A stretch of 64,000 bases of DNA, taken from assembly GCF_041737845.1 (NCBI RefSeq), contig NZ_JBGSQX010000116.1, positions 38,176 through 102,175 on the forward strand, in the 5' to 3' direction. The position numbers and the translations under genes were made by a program. Origin of the DNA: Desulfococcus sp041737845 (GTDB lineage Bacteria; Desulfobacterota; Desulfobacteria; Desulfobacterales; Desulfococcaceae). Below are positions 17,847 through 26,939 of this stretch, piece by piece. How positions within the stretch are numbered: the stretch's first letter is position 1; each line of letters begins with the position of its first letter. The notes under the pieces were generated by a model. The model searched no databases. It saw only the letters and a list, made by a program, of their open reading frames with translations, and was not told where the DNA came from.

Positions 17847-19049
17847 ATGAAAAAACCTTATCGATTTTTAATCCCGCTCCTGATGATCGGTATGCTCGTG
17901 TTTGTCGCGATGCCGTCCGGAGCGGCGGTTTCCGTTCAGTGCCCGGGCGACACCGACGGTGACGCCGCCTGGAACTCCCCTGGAGAAATCCAGCCCGCCG
18001 ACACCAAGTGCTTGCACCTGACCGGCGGCGACGGCTTCATCACCATGGCGGACGGGCGCCCCATGTACATGTTCGGTTTTGCCGACGTCACGGGAATCCC
18101 TGAAAATCAAGTCCTGCAGAAAGGTCTGCTGGCGCAAACCTTCGCGGCACCGCCCATCGTTCTGGACGAGGGAGACCATTTTTACCTGACCCTGTCCAAC
18201 GTGGGCATGGTGATGCGGCCGGACCTCTTCGATCCCCATACCGTCCATTACCACGGCTTTCCCGAGTCGTCGAACATCTTCGACGGGTTGCCCGAGAGCG
18301 GTATTGCCATCAACATGGGCTCCAGTCTGACCTATTATTACCTCAACAACGAGCCCGGCACCTACATGTACCACTGCCACGTCGAGGCCACGGAACACAT
18401 GCAGATGGGCATGCTGGGAAGCCTGTACGTCCGGCCCGCCCAAAACGGCAAATCCATCGGCGGGTTCACCCAGTTTGCCTACAACGACGGTGACGGCTCC
18501 ACGGGCTACGACGTGGAGGTTGCCATCCAGCTCGGCTCTTTCGATTCCGCCTTTCACGATTCCAGCGAGGGGGTCCAGCCCCTGCCCTTTGCCCTGATGC
18601 GGGACGACTACCCCATGCTCAACGGACGGGGCTACCCGGATACGGTGGGGCCCGCGCCGGCAGCGCCGCCGGATGCCAAACCGATTGCTCCGGCCACGAC
18701 AACCCAGCCGCTGAGCGCTCTGGTGGAGGCCAATGGGGGCGACAGGATCCTGCTGCGGCTCTCCAACCTGGCGGTCACGCGCTTTTACACCCTGACCAGC
18801 CTCGGCATCCCCATGCAGGTGGTGGGCAAGGACGCCAGGCTGCTGCGGGGCCCGGGCGCGAACGGCAAGGACCTATACTATACGACCAACTCGGTCACCA
18901 TGGGCGGCGGGGAATCTTACGACGTAATATTAGACACCACGGGCGTGGCCGCTGGGACGTATTTCCTCTATGCGGCCGACCTGAACTACCTGGCCAATGG
19001 TGATGAGGATTTCGGCGGCATGATGACCGAGATCCGCATTGCACCCTAA
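17847..19049 (+). CDS. Secreted multicopper oxidase-like protein A (type 1 Cu and HxHG motifs)
   Basis: A 400-residue exported protein (signal peptide ending SGAA) with two cupredoxin folds. The first carries the HTVHYHG motif (H131, H134, H136), typical of type 2/3 copper ligands. It also carries HCHVEATEHMQMGM (H176-C177-H178...H184...M189), a type 1 copper loop with Cys, His and Met ligands but two residues longer than the usual HCHxxxHxxxxM spacing. In laccases the HCH motif lies in the last domain; here it follows HxHG in the first. The second domain lacks recognisable copper ligands. It is followed after 16 bases by protein B, which carries the complementary motifs. Similarity is to the MofA/OmpB-like multicopper group, by motif only. 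Confidence 0.85.
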   Translation: MKKPYRFLIPLLMIGMLVFVAMPSGAAVSVQCPGDTDGDAAWNSPGEIQPADTKCLHLTGGDGFITMADGRPMYMFGFADVTGIPENQVLQKGLLAQTFAAPPIVLDEGDHFYLTLSNVGMVMRPDLFDPHTVHYHGFPESSNIFDGLPESGIAINMGSSLTYYYLNNEPGTYMYHCHVEATEHMQMGMLGSLYVRPAQNGKSIGGFTQFAYNDGDGSTGYDVEVAIQLGSFDSAFHDSSEGVQPLPFALMRDDYPMLNGRGYPDTVGPAPAAPPDAKPIAPATTTQPLSALVEANGGDRILLRLSNLAVTRFYTLTSLGIPMQVVGKDARLLRGPGANGKDLYYTTNSVTMGGGESYDVILDTTGVAAGTYFLYAADLNYLANGDEDFGGMMTEIRIAP

Positions 19050-19065
19050 GGAAAGGAGAACGGCA

Positions 19066-20454
19066 ATGAATAAAACAACCTATCGAATTTCAAGGGTTCC
19101 CATCCTCGTTGCGGCGGTGCTTCTATTCCTGCTGACGGGCAGCGCCGGGGCCGCAATCGACGGCATCAGCGGAACCAGTTTCAACCTGACGGCCAGGGTC
19201 GACCGGATCAGCACCGCCGACGGCGGCAGCGTGCTGCTCTGGGGCTACGCCAACGGCGGTGCCAGGGCACAGTACCCCGGCCCCACGCTGATCGTTACCG
19301 AAGGCCAGACCATTACGGTTCAGTTGACCAACAACTTGGCCGTAGCGGGCGGCGGTGCAATCCCCAACGTTTCCATGGTCTTTCCGGGACAGGCGGTGAC
19401 GGTTGAGGGTACGGATCCCGGAGTTCCCGGGCTGCTGACGAGCGAGGCGGCCCCCGGTGGCACGGTCACCTATCAATTCACCGCCGGCCATCCCGGCACC
19501 TACATGTACCACAGCGGCACCCGGCCCGAGCTCCAGGTGGAGATGGGGCTGCTGGGCGCGCTGATCGTAAGGCCGAGCGGCTTTCCCGGCAACTACGCCT
19601 ACAATCACCCGGACAGCCGGTTCGACCACGAGTATCTCTTCCTCCTGAGCGAGATGGATCCCCGAATCCATGACACCGTGCAGTTTTTCGGACCCGATGC
19701 CGCACAGTTGAGGCAGTCCGACTATCTCTCGGACTACTTTTCCAACTACTGGTTCATCAACGGGCGCACGGCGCCGGACGACATGTCAGAGTCCAATGTC
19801 TTCTGGCTGCCGACCCAGCCCTACAACACCGTTCCGAGGATGCATCCCGGTGAGCGCATGCTGATGCGGGTCATCGGAGGGAACCGCGACATGCACCCGT
19901 TCCATCACCACGGCAACCACGCCCGGGTCATCGCCCGTGACGGACGAATGCTGGAGAGCGCCCCCGGCCGCGGAGCCGACCTGAGCTACGAAGGCTTCAC
20001 CATCAACGCGATTCCGGGGGAGACCGTCGACGCCATCTTCCAGTGGACCGGAAAGGGGCTCAACTGGGACATCTACGGCAGCACGCTCGATGATCCAATG
20101 TATGCCCACAACTGCATCGACATCGTCAACAACGAAACAGGTCTGGCGCCGCCGGATGGTTTTGCAGACGCCAACTCGGATTTCCCCTACGAGTACTGCG
20201 CCGACCACAACAAACGGTTTCCGGTGACCCTGCCCGAGAAGCAGGACCTGGCCTTCGGCGGCTGGTACAGCGGCAGTCCGTTCCTGGGCACGGCGGGGGC
20301 GTTGCCTCCGGGGGAGGGCGGGCTCAATCCCAACGGCGGTTTCAGCTACATGTGGCACTCCCACACGGAGAAGGAGCTGACCAACTACGACATCTTCCCC
20401 GGCGGCATGCTGACCATGCTGATCATCGAAGCCCCGGGCGTGACGATACCTTAA
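19066..20454 (+). CDS. Secreted multicopper oxidase-like protein B (HPFHHHG and HSH motifs)
   Basis: A 462-residue exported protein; the ATG at 19066 is preceded by AAAGGAG at seven bases and gives a signal peptide ending GSAGA. It has two or three cupredoxin domains. The N-terminal one has YHSGTRPELQVEMG, where a cysteine would sit in an active type 1 site, so that site is probably empty. The C-terminal part has HPFHHHGNH (H277-H285) and WHSHTEKELTNYDIFPGGM (H431-S432-H433), both typical of trinuclear-cluster ligands. It therefore lacks the type 1 cysteine but has the ligand sets missing from protein A. Tight spacing with A (16 bases) and with C (18 bases) indicates one operon and possibly one complex. 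Confidence 0.85.
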   Translation: MNKTTYRISRVPILVAAVLLFLLTGSAGAAIDGISGTSFNLTARVDRISTADGGSVLLWGYANGGARAQYPGPTLIVTEGQTITVQLTNNLAVAGGGAIPNVSMVFPGQAVTVEGTDPGVPGLLTSEAAPGGTVTYQFTAGHPGTYMYHSGTRPELQVEMGLLGALIVRPSGFPGNYAYNHPDSRFDHEYLFLLSEMDPRIHDTVQFFGPDAAQLRQSDYLSDYFSNYWFINGRTAPDDMSESNVFWLPTQPYNTVPRMHPGERMLMRVIGGNRDMHPFHHHGNHARVIARDGRMLESAPGRGADLSYEGFTINAIPGETVDAIFQWTGKGLNWDIYGSTLDDPMYAHNCIDIVNNETGLAPPDGFADANSDFPYEYCADHNKRFPVTLPEKQDLAFGGWYSGSPFLGTAGALPPGEGGLNPNGGFSYMWHSHTEKELTNYDIFPGGMLTMLIIEAPGVTIP

Positions 20455-20472
20455 GAGAGGAGGGATGAGGAT

Positions 20473-22665
20473 ATGAATGACACTATTTTCAAGATATATT
20501 TCAGGCTGCTGGCCCTTGCGCTGGCTGCCGTCGCCCTGGCGGCGGGTCCCTCCCTTGCGGCAAGCGTTACGCTGAACCTCAAGGCCGAGGCCCGGCCGGT
20601 GACCATGCCCGACCCGGATGGCGCAGGACCCCTCACGGGTCAAGTCATCACCATGTGGGGGTTCTTCGACAGCGCGGATGCCGGAACGCAGTGGAAACCG
20701 TTTGATATGCCCGTAAAACCTGTTGAGGGGGACGACCTCACCATCAACCTGACCAACAACCTCCCGGTCCCGGTTTCCATCGTCATTCCGGGCCAATCAA
20801 AACAATTGACGCCTGTCCCGTTGCCGTCGGACCCCCTAAGGGTTCGCTCCTTCGACGTGGAAACCGGGCCGGGTGAAGGACCGGTCGCTTACACCTGGAC
20901 CAATCTCAAACCCGGCTCCTTCCTGATCCAGAGCGGCACCCATCCGGCCCTGCAGGTGCCCATGGGGCTTTACTTCGCCCTGGCGGTGGATGTCGCACAG
21001 GGCGAGGCCTATCCGGGCCTTTTCTACGACAGCGAGGTTGTCCTGCTCTACAGCGAGATCGACCCCGCCCAGCACGCAACGGCGGTCGGCGCAACCCCGC
21101 TGACCTACAAACCCAAGTACTTTCTCATCAATGGGAAGCCCTTTGATCCGTTGGCTCCGACGCCTCCTCTCGACGCCGGCGGGGTTGGAGAAACCTTGCT
21201 GATCCGGATGCTGAACGCCGGGCTCAAGTCGCACTCGCCCATGCTTTATAACGGCGGGTACATGGACCTGGTCGCCGAGGACGGCAACCCCTATCCCTAC
21301 GCCAGGGAGCAGTACTCCGCCCATCTTGCCCCCGGCAAGACTATCGATGCCCTATGGGTGCCCGGTGCGGAAGCGGTCTACCCGCTATTTGATCGCATGC
21401 ACCACCTGACCTCGGGCGGCTTCGGAAAAGGCGGGATGCTGGCCCGGCTCCAGGTGGGCGCGGGAACCGCGAGCGACACGGTGGCTATTTTACGGACGCG
21501 CTACCTTACGGCTGGCGAACTGCGGGTCTGGGCCGACTCCAGCGCAGCTCCCGGTGCGGTGCTGACACTGACCGGCTATGGCCTCATGCCGTATATCGGA
21601 AACGTCGATTTCGACTACCGACTCTTTGCCCGGGGTGTTGCGGCAAACCCGGGGACGGCCGGAGTGACGAGTGACCAGGGCGGATCGGATTCCAAGCCGG
21701 TGCCGTACACGGCGCCTCCCGTGGCCTTCGCAGACGCCTACAGCGTCAATGAAGGCGGAACCCTCATCCAACCGGCAGCCGGCGTGCTTGCCAACGACAC
21801 TCGCGGCGGCTACTTCTTAGCCGCCGACAGCCTCAGGGCCTCCCTGGTGACGGCGCCAGGCAACGGTGCGCTGACCTTGAACGCCGACGGCGGATTTACT
21901 TACATCCACAACGGCAGCGAGACCCTGTTTGACACCTTCACTTACGTGGCCAGAGCGGTCAACACCACCAATAACACGGTGCAGGCCACCAGCAACGAGG
22001 TGGTCGCGACCATCACCATCACCCCCCAGAACGACCCGCCGACGTCCGTTAACGATTCGGCGAGCACCGACGACAACACGCCGGCGGTGATCAACGTGCT
22101 GGCCAACGACACGGATGCGGACGGGGATGCGCTGAGGGTTAACACCTTCAGCCAGGGAACCAGCGGAACGGTGACCTGCGATACGGCCGCCCCGGGCGGC
22201 ACCTGCACCTACACCCCGACCGTAACGGGCGAGTACGTGGACACCTTCACCTATAGCGCAACGGACGGCACGGGGGTCGGCAATACGGCCACCGTGACGG
22301 TCACGGTGACGGCCGGCGCCAACCAGTCGCCGGTGGCGGTGGACGATTTCGCCACCACCAGGGCCTGTAACAACACCACGGTGCCGTGCGTCACTAGAGC
22401 CATCACCATCAACGTGGTCGGCAACGACTCAGACCCGGACGGTGCTATCGCTCCGGCCACGGTCTGCGTGCGATTCAATGACTGCCTCAACCCTGCCCCG
22501 AGACTGTCCAAGAACGGCGGTCTGGTGACCAACAACTACAACGGCACCATCACCTACCAGCCGCCCCCGGGTTATTTAGGGACGGACCTGTTCAAGTACA
22601 GCGTCGAAGACGATGACGGGGCTGTTTCCAACAGGGCCAACGTACGGGTGAATGTGCGGCAGTAA
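20473..22665 (+). CDS. Secreted cupredoxin protein C with Ig-like tail
   Basis: A 730-residue exported protein (signal peptide to about residue 33). The first 340 residues follow the cupredoxin pattern of A and B (LKPGSFLIQSGTHPALQVPMG; NAGLKSHSPMLYNGGYMDLV), but most copper ligands are replaced, suggesting a structural or docking domain. Residues of about 415-730 hold three tandem Ig-like/cadherin-like modules marked by VLANDT, VLANDTDADGD and VVGNDSDPDG, with Asp-rich calcium-binding-type loops. The gene is preceded by GGAGGGATGAGG. Its stop is followed directly by a strong hairpin. It probably anchors or assembles the A/B oxidase at the cell surface; this is inference. Confidence 0.82.
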   Translation: MNDTIFKIYFRLLALALAAVALAAGPSLAASVTLNLKAEARPVTMPDPDGAGPLTGQVITMWGFFDSADAGTQWKPFDMPVKPVEGDDLTINLTNNLPVPVSIVIPGQSKQLTPVPLPSDPLRVRSFDVETGPGEGPVAYTWTNLKPGSFLIQSGTHPALQVPMGLYFALAVDVAQGEAYPGLFYDSEVVLLYSEIDPAQHATAVGATPLTYKPKYFLINGKPFDPLAPTPPLDAGGVGETLLIRMLNAGLKSHSPMLYNGGYMDLVAEDGNPYPYAREQYSAHLAPGKTIDALWVPGAEAVYPLFDRMHHLTSGGFGKGGMLARLQVGAGTASDTVAILRTRYLTAGELRVWADSSAAPGAVLTLTGYGLMPYIGNVDFDYRLFARGVAANPGTAGVTSDQGGSDSKPVPYTAPPVAFADAYSVNEGGTLIQPAAGVLANDTRGGYFLAADSLRASLVTAPGNGALTLNADGGFTYIHNGSETLFDTFTYVARAVNTTNNTVQATSNEVVATITITPQNDPPTSVNDSASTDDNTPAVINVLANDTDADGDALRVNTFSQGTSGTVTCDTAAPGGTCTYTPTVTGEYVDTFTYSATDGTGVGNTATVTVTVTAGANQSPVAVDDFATTRACNNTTVPCVTRAITINVVGNDSDPDGAIAPATVCVRFNDCLNPAPRLSKNGGLVTNNYNGTITYQPPPGYLGTDLFKYSVEDDDGAVSNRANVRVNVRQ

Positions 22666-22677
22666 TCGGCAATGAAA

Positions 22678-22707
22678 AGCCTTCTCCCCCCTTCGGCGGA
22701 GAAGGCT
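22678..22707 (+). terminator. Strong hairpin after the cupredoxin operon
   Basis: AGCCTTCTCC (22678-22687) pairs perfectly with GGAGAAGGCT (22698-22707) around a ten-base loop, 12 bases after the stop codon. A U-tract is absent, so termination may be partial. Confidence 0.5.
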
Positions 22708-22882
22708 GCCATTGCGTGTATTTCTCTTGAATTCAATGCGATATCGGGCGGGGGGGCAACCCCCGTCCCGGCCGCAGCCAATCAAGCATTCAGGCATCGG
22801 CTGGGCCGTGCCGGAAGACGTTTTTACGGACGACGCATGGGATGACGATCAATTCAATAACCTTTTCAAAGAGGATACGGCC

Positions 22883-23362
22883 ATGATGGAAGATATGAAA
22901 ATTATAAGAAAATTCATAAAAAAGGGGTGTCTGAAATTTATGATGTTCACCTTTGTCCTGCTGCTCGTCGCCGCTTTCCAGGCCACGGGCGATGCCACGA
23001 CCCCGCCGTCCAAGGAGGTTGCGCCGGCCGCAATGGCGGAAAAATGGGGCGTGGAAGTGGTGGCCATGCGAACGGCCATGGCCGGCAATATGATCGATTT
23101 TCGCTACAAGGTGCTGGATTCCCAAAGGGCCGCCTCGCTGTTCAAGCGGGAGACCAAACCCTACCTGATCCATCAGGATTCCGGCAAGGTGCTCTCCGTC
23201 CCCGTGACCGCCAAGGTCGGGCCCCTGCGCAGCTCCAACAACCCTCAGGAAGGCCGTACCTACTGGATGTTCTTCGGAAACCAGACGAAGCTGGTGCAAA
23301 AGGGGGACAAGGTCACGGTCGTGATCGGGGAGTTCAAGGCGGAAAACCTGACGGTGCAGTAA
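22883..23362 (+). CDS. Small secreted protein of the multicopper cluster
   Basis: A 159-residue protein starting at the ATG at 22883, which has GAGG eight bases upstream; an open frame further upstream lacks initiation signals. A basic N-terminus is followed by a signal or anchor helix (MMFTFVLLLVAAF). The mature part of about 115 residues contains GNMIDFRYKVLDSQRAASLF and PYLIHQDSGKVLSVP, which look like an all-beta domain. I recognise no named family. It follows the cupredoxin operon after a hairpin and probably belongs to the same functional unit. It has no cysteines in the mature part. Confidence 0.7.
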   Translation: MMEDMKIIRKFIKKGCLKFMMFTFVLLLVAAFQATGDATTPPSKEVAPAAMAEKWGVEVVAMRTAMAGNMIDFRYKVLDSQRAASLFKRETKPYLIHQDSGKVLSVPVTAKVGPLRSSNNPQEGRTYWMFFGNQTKLVQKGDKVTVVIGEFKAENLTVQ

Positions 23363-23607
23363 GAAGCCGGTGACAGCCGGATCGGGGAGCGGAACGCCCC
23401 GGCAAGTTCGATGCGCCGGTATTGATCCTTCGGCGCAACCCCCGATCTCCTGTTGCGGCCATTTTTTCATCGCGGGAGGCGCTTTACAATCGCAACGTTG
23501 CCTGGTTACGGCACAACGACTGCGGCGGCAAAGCCTCTCCCACAGTGAAAAACCAGCGGCGGCCGGAGGAAAATGCCTGAGTTGAACGATAATTCGGAGG
23601 TGAACCC

Positions 23608-25755
23608 ATGAAAAGACAACTATTTGCTGTTATGCTCTTTCTGATTCTCTGTGCAGCGGCGGGGCCGGCGACGCACGCCGGCGAGATCGATCCGCTCCTG
23701 ATCTCGAAACTCAATGCCCTGGGGCCCGACGAGGAGGTTCCGGTCATCATATACCTTTACGGCACGGTAGACTTGACGGCCTTCACAGACAAGGACAAGG
23801 CCGTCAGAAGTTCCAAGATCATCAAATCGCTGATTGATAAAAAAGACGCAACGCAGAAGGAGCTGCTCCAGATCCTCAAAAAAAACAAGATCAAGAACCC
23901 GGTATCTCTTTGGATTGTTAACGGCATTGCCGCAAGGGTCCCGGCGTCCCTCGTCGATGATCTTGCCGGCCTCCAAAGCGTGGAGAAGGTAGTATTCGAC
24001 GCGACCATCACCCTGCCGCCGGAACCCGCGCCGGCAGGCGAGACAGGAGGGTCCGCCACTCCCCAGTGGAACATCGATGCCGTCCGTGCGCCGGACCTCT
24101 GGGCCCAGGGTTTTGACGGGACCGGCGTCGTGGTCGCCGTCATGGATTCGGGCGCGGACCTGAACCATCCCGACATCGGCCCCCGGTACCGGGGCGGCAC
24201 CAACAGTTGGTACGACCCCAACGGCCAGCATGCTGCGCCATATGATGCCAGCGGGCACGGCACCCAGGCCCTGGGGCTGATCGTCGGCGGCGATGCCGGG
24301 GGCAGCGCCATTGGGATGGCGCCCGGCGCCCGGTGGATCGCCGTGAAGATCTTTGATGATTCGGGCCAGGCCTCCCTGAGCGACATCCACCTGGGGTTCC
24401 AGTGGGTGCTCGATCCCGACGGCAACCCGAACACGGGTGACGGCCCCGATATCGTCAACAATTCGTGGTACCTTGACGGCACCTACAACCAGTGCAACGC
24501 TGAATTCGCCGATGATATCGCCGTTCTTAAGGCCGCGGAGATCGCGGTGACCTTTGCCGCCGGAAACTCCGGCCCCTCGGCTCCGTCGAGCGTGAGCCCC
24601 GCCAACAACCCCGGGAGCTTTGCCGTGGGCGCCGTCGACGGCAACGGCAATATCGCCTATTTCAGCAGCCGGGGGCCTTCCGCCTGCGCCGGCGATGTTT
24701 TTCCGGAAATTACGGCGCCCGGGCAGCTCGTTCGAGCATCGGATCTCACCTTCGGGGGGATTTTCCCCAACTCCTATGTGAGTGTGACCGGAACCTCCTT
24801 CTCCACGCCCCATGTGTCCGGCGCCATGGCCCTGCTCCTGAACGCGATGGCCGGCCAGGGGATTACCCCGACGGTATCCCAGATGGAATCCGCCATCGGC
24901 GAGAGTGCGGCCGACCTTGGGGCGGCCGGACCGGATAACCTTTACGGCGCAGGCCTGCTGGATGCCGCCGCCGCCTATGACTGGCTCCTCGCCAACAGCG
25001 GCTCGCCGCAGCCCGGTCAGTTGCAGTTCAGCACGAGCGATTACAGTGTAGATGAAGCCGGCGGCAGCGTCACCGTGACGGTGACCCGGACAAGCGGCAG
25101 CGCCGGGGCGGTCGCGGTCGATTACGCGACCTCAAACGGCACGGCCGCTCCGGGGGCCGACTATGTCGCCGCCTCCGGCACGCTCTCTTTTGCCGACGGG
25201 CAGACCAGTCGGATGTTTACCATCACGATTCTGAACGATACGGTCCACGAGGGCGATGAAGACCTCACGGTGACCCTTTCCAACGCGACCGGGGGCGCCG
25301 TGCCGGGATATCCGGACAGTGCGCTGGTGACGATCATCGACGACGACCCGCCGCTAAATCCGGACAGCGACGGCGACGGATACGCCGCCGATGTCGACTG
25401 CAACGACAATGATGCCGCGGCTTACCCCGGGGCGCCGGAGGTCAAGCACGACGGCATCGATCAGGACTGCAACGGCTATGACCTGACCATCGATATCACC
25501 CATGCCGTCTACCAGGTTTCCACCGACAAGCTCACCGTCTACGCCGAAAGCGGACTGGGCGCCCAGGCCGGTCTGAAGGTCACCATGTACCTTGCGAACG
25601 GCGGGAGCATCACCCGCAACATGACCTGGAATGCCACGAAAAGCCGCTGGCAGCGGGCTATCAACAGCTTCGCAGGCAGCTTCGGATCGCGGCCCGTCTC
25701 GGTGACGGTGTTCGGCCCCGAGGGATCGGAATCCGCATCCATCGTTTTGAAGTAG
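23608..25755 (+). CDS. Secreted subtilisin-like serine protease with Calx-beta and MopE-like modules
   Basis: A 715-residue extracellular S8 peptidase. A signal peptide (about 1-24) is followed by an I9-like pro-region (about 25-140) and a catalytic domain with D180 (VMDSG), H217 (SGHGT) and S397 (GTSFSTPH), all intact. A Calx-beta module (about 475-575) and a DSDGDGYAADVDCNDND segment (about 586-625) follow. The latter, ending DGIDQDCNG, is the repeat motif found in MopE-type proteins and is likely to bind calcium or copper. A C-terminal beta domain of about 85 residues closes the protein. GGAGGTG precedes the ATG. It may mature the neighbouring secreted proteins, but nothing in the sequence proves this. 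Confidence 0.9.
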   Translation: MKRQLFAVMLFLILCAAAGPATHAGEIDPLLISKLNALGPDEEVPVIIYLYGTVDLTAFTDKDKAVRSSKIIKSLIDKKDATQKELLQILKKNKIKNPVSLWIVNGIAARVPASLVDDLAGLQSVEKVVFDATITLPPEPAPAGETGGSATPQWNIDAVRAPDLWAQGFDGTGVVVAVMDSGADLNHPDIGPRYRGGTNSWYDPNGQHAAPYDASGHGTQALGLIVGGDAGGSAIGMAPGARWIAVKIFDDSGQASLSDIHLGFQWVLDPDGNPNTGDGPDIVNNSWYLDGTYNQCNAEFADDIAVLKAAEIAVTFAAGNSGPSAPSSVSPANNPGSFAVGAVDGNGNIAYFSSRGPSACAGDVFPEITAPGQLVRASDLTFGGIFPNSYVSVTGTSFSTPHVSGAMALLLNAMAGQGITPTVSQMESAIGESAADLGAAGPDNLYGAGLLDAAAAYDWLLANSGSPQPGQLQFSTSDYSVDEAGGSVTVTVTRTSGSAGAVAVDYATSNGTAAPGADYVAASGTLSFADGQTSRMFTITILNDTVHEGDEDLTVTLSNATGGAVPGYPDSALVTIIDDDPPLNPDSDGDGYAADVDCNDNDAAAYPGAPEVKHDGIDQDCNGYDLTIDITHAVYQVSTDKLTVYAESGLGAQAGLKVTMYLANGGSITRNMTWNATKSRWQRAINSFAGSFGSRPVSVTVFGPEGSESASIVLK

Positions 25756-26219
25756 CACATCACGGAACTGGCGCGAATGGGGCAGAAGCGGCAAATCGGC
25801 CCCCTGCCCCTGGCATAGGCCGGGTTCCGATGGGATTGTAAAGCATCCCGACATCTTTTTTGAGACAGATCAAATGACTTTAATGCTTTCCGGTAAGTCT
25901 ATATTAATATATAAAATTAGAATGTTATGTTTTTATGCGATAGATCCGGTGGTTTTCAATTGGCTATGCTTGTCGGAATTTCTTACATTTTTCGGTAAGT
26001 GGGACAGGCCCATGAATGAAAAGTGTTTAAATACAAATTGTTAGCTTTAAGGCATGTTTATTGCTTTCATTTACAGCAGCCAGTTCAACGCAGCGGGAAA
26101 GCCGGCCTCCTCAGGGATATACCCCCGGGGATTCCGGATTCAATAATATGCCGGTCATTGCATCCGGTGTTTTCGTTAGGAGCAGTAAATACTTTTGCCA
26201 AGGAAAGGAGAACGGGTAA
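25756..26219. other. AT-rich intergenic region before the PEP-CTERM gene
   Basis: Its 464 bases contain no gene that I can support. The composition is markedly AT-rich from about 25850 to 26060. It probably carries the promoter of the PEP-CTERM gene. A search for a clean sigma54 box (GG-N10-GC with TGGCA/TTGC) was negative by eye. Confidence 0.5.
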
Positions 26220-26939
26220 ATGAAAAGAATGCTATCCTCTTTGTTTGTGGCGTGTTTGTGTCTTGCAATGTCAAGCACCGTTTGGGCTTTGCCGTTTACG
26301 GAGACATTTCTTGGTTCGAAAACGGACAATAATTTTTTTGCCATGGCTGAAAAGGGGTTGCTAACTCCCGGTGCGGATATGGGATACAGGGCGACATTTG
26401 ATTTCTTTCTTGACGCCAACAACGACCAGACAGAGCCCCCGGACGGAAGAGCGAGATTGTTTAACTGGAATGCCACAACAGAGGCGGATGTTCGGGTAAG
26501 AAATGACCTGCCAACCGCGGATTTTGTCCTGCCGGATATCCTATCAATGTCGATCAGCTCGGCGTTTATGTATTTCAATTTTACATCCCAAGATACCGAT
26601 CTTGAGAGCATCCGAATAAGCATCCAGATTCCCGACCCCTTGCTTCCCAATGTGATTGTGTTTAACGATGTCTTCGATGTCGGTAGAATCGCCGACGGTG
26701 GTTTCAATTTCGAATTGAACCTGGCGTCAGCAGGACTGTTGGACGAACTGAATGATGGTAGGATCAGATCCATCGTCTTGGCACCTGCGGCAGGCGCCAT
26801 CAACAATAGCTTCCTGCTTCATCAGGTGAGTCTTACCGGGGTCGCCGATTCCGTGCCGGTTCCCGAACCCGCAACCATGGTCGTCCTCGGGATCGGCCTG
26901 GCCGGGATTGCCGGATTCAGGCGAAAATTCCATTCATAG
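26220..26939 (+). CDS. PEP-CTERM sorting-domain protein
   Basis: A 239-residue secreted protein with a signal peptide (MKRMLSSLFVACLCLAMSS) and a classic C-terminal PEP-CTERM signal: VPEPATM, a hydrophobic helix (VVLGIGLAGIAG) and a basic tail (FRRKFHS). Such proteins are cut by an exosortase and moved to the outside of the cell, usually together with exopolysaccharide. The middle domain (about 25-205) is a beta-rich domain of unknown function. AAGGAG precedes the ATG. The exosortase and its regulators are not in the window. The gene is flanked by non-coding DNA on both sides and appears to be a single transcription unit. Confidence 0.88.
   Translation: MKRMLSSLFVACLCLAMSSTVWALPFTETFLGSKTDNNFFAMAEKGLLTPGADMGYRATFDFFLDANNDQTEPPDGRARLFNWNATTEADVRVRNDLPTADFVLPDILSMSISSAFMYFNFTSQDTDLESIRISIQIPDPLLPNVIVFNDVFDVGRIADGGFNFELNLASAGLLDELNDGRIRSIVLAPAAGAINNSFLLHQVSLTGVADSVPVPEPATMVVLGIGLAGIAGFRRKFHS

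Noticed and set aside
17847..22665. The three cupredoxin genes as one gene broken by sequencing frameshifts
   Set aside because: Each has its own ribosome binding site, start codon and cleavable signal peptide, so they are separate genes.
22712..22882. N-terminal extension of the small secreted protein to an upstream ATG
   Set aside because: The extension has no ribosome binding site, would overlap the post-operon region directly after the hairpin and would bury the signal helix.
25756..26219. Sigma54 promoter for the PEP-CTERM gene
   Set aside because: Candidate GG and GC dinucleotides do not have the required ten-base spacing with the rest of the consensus.
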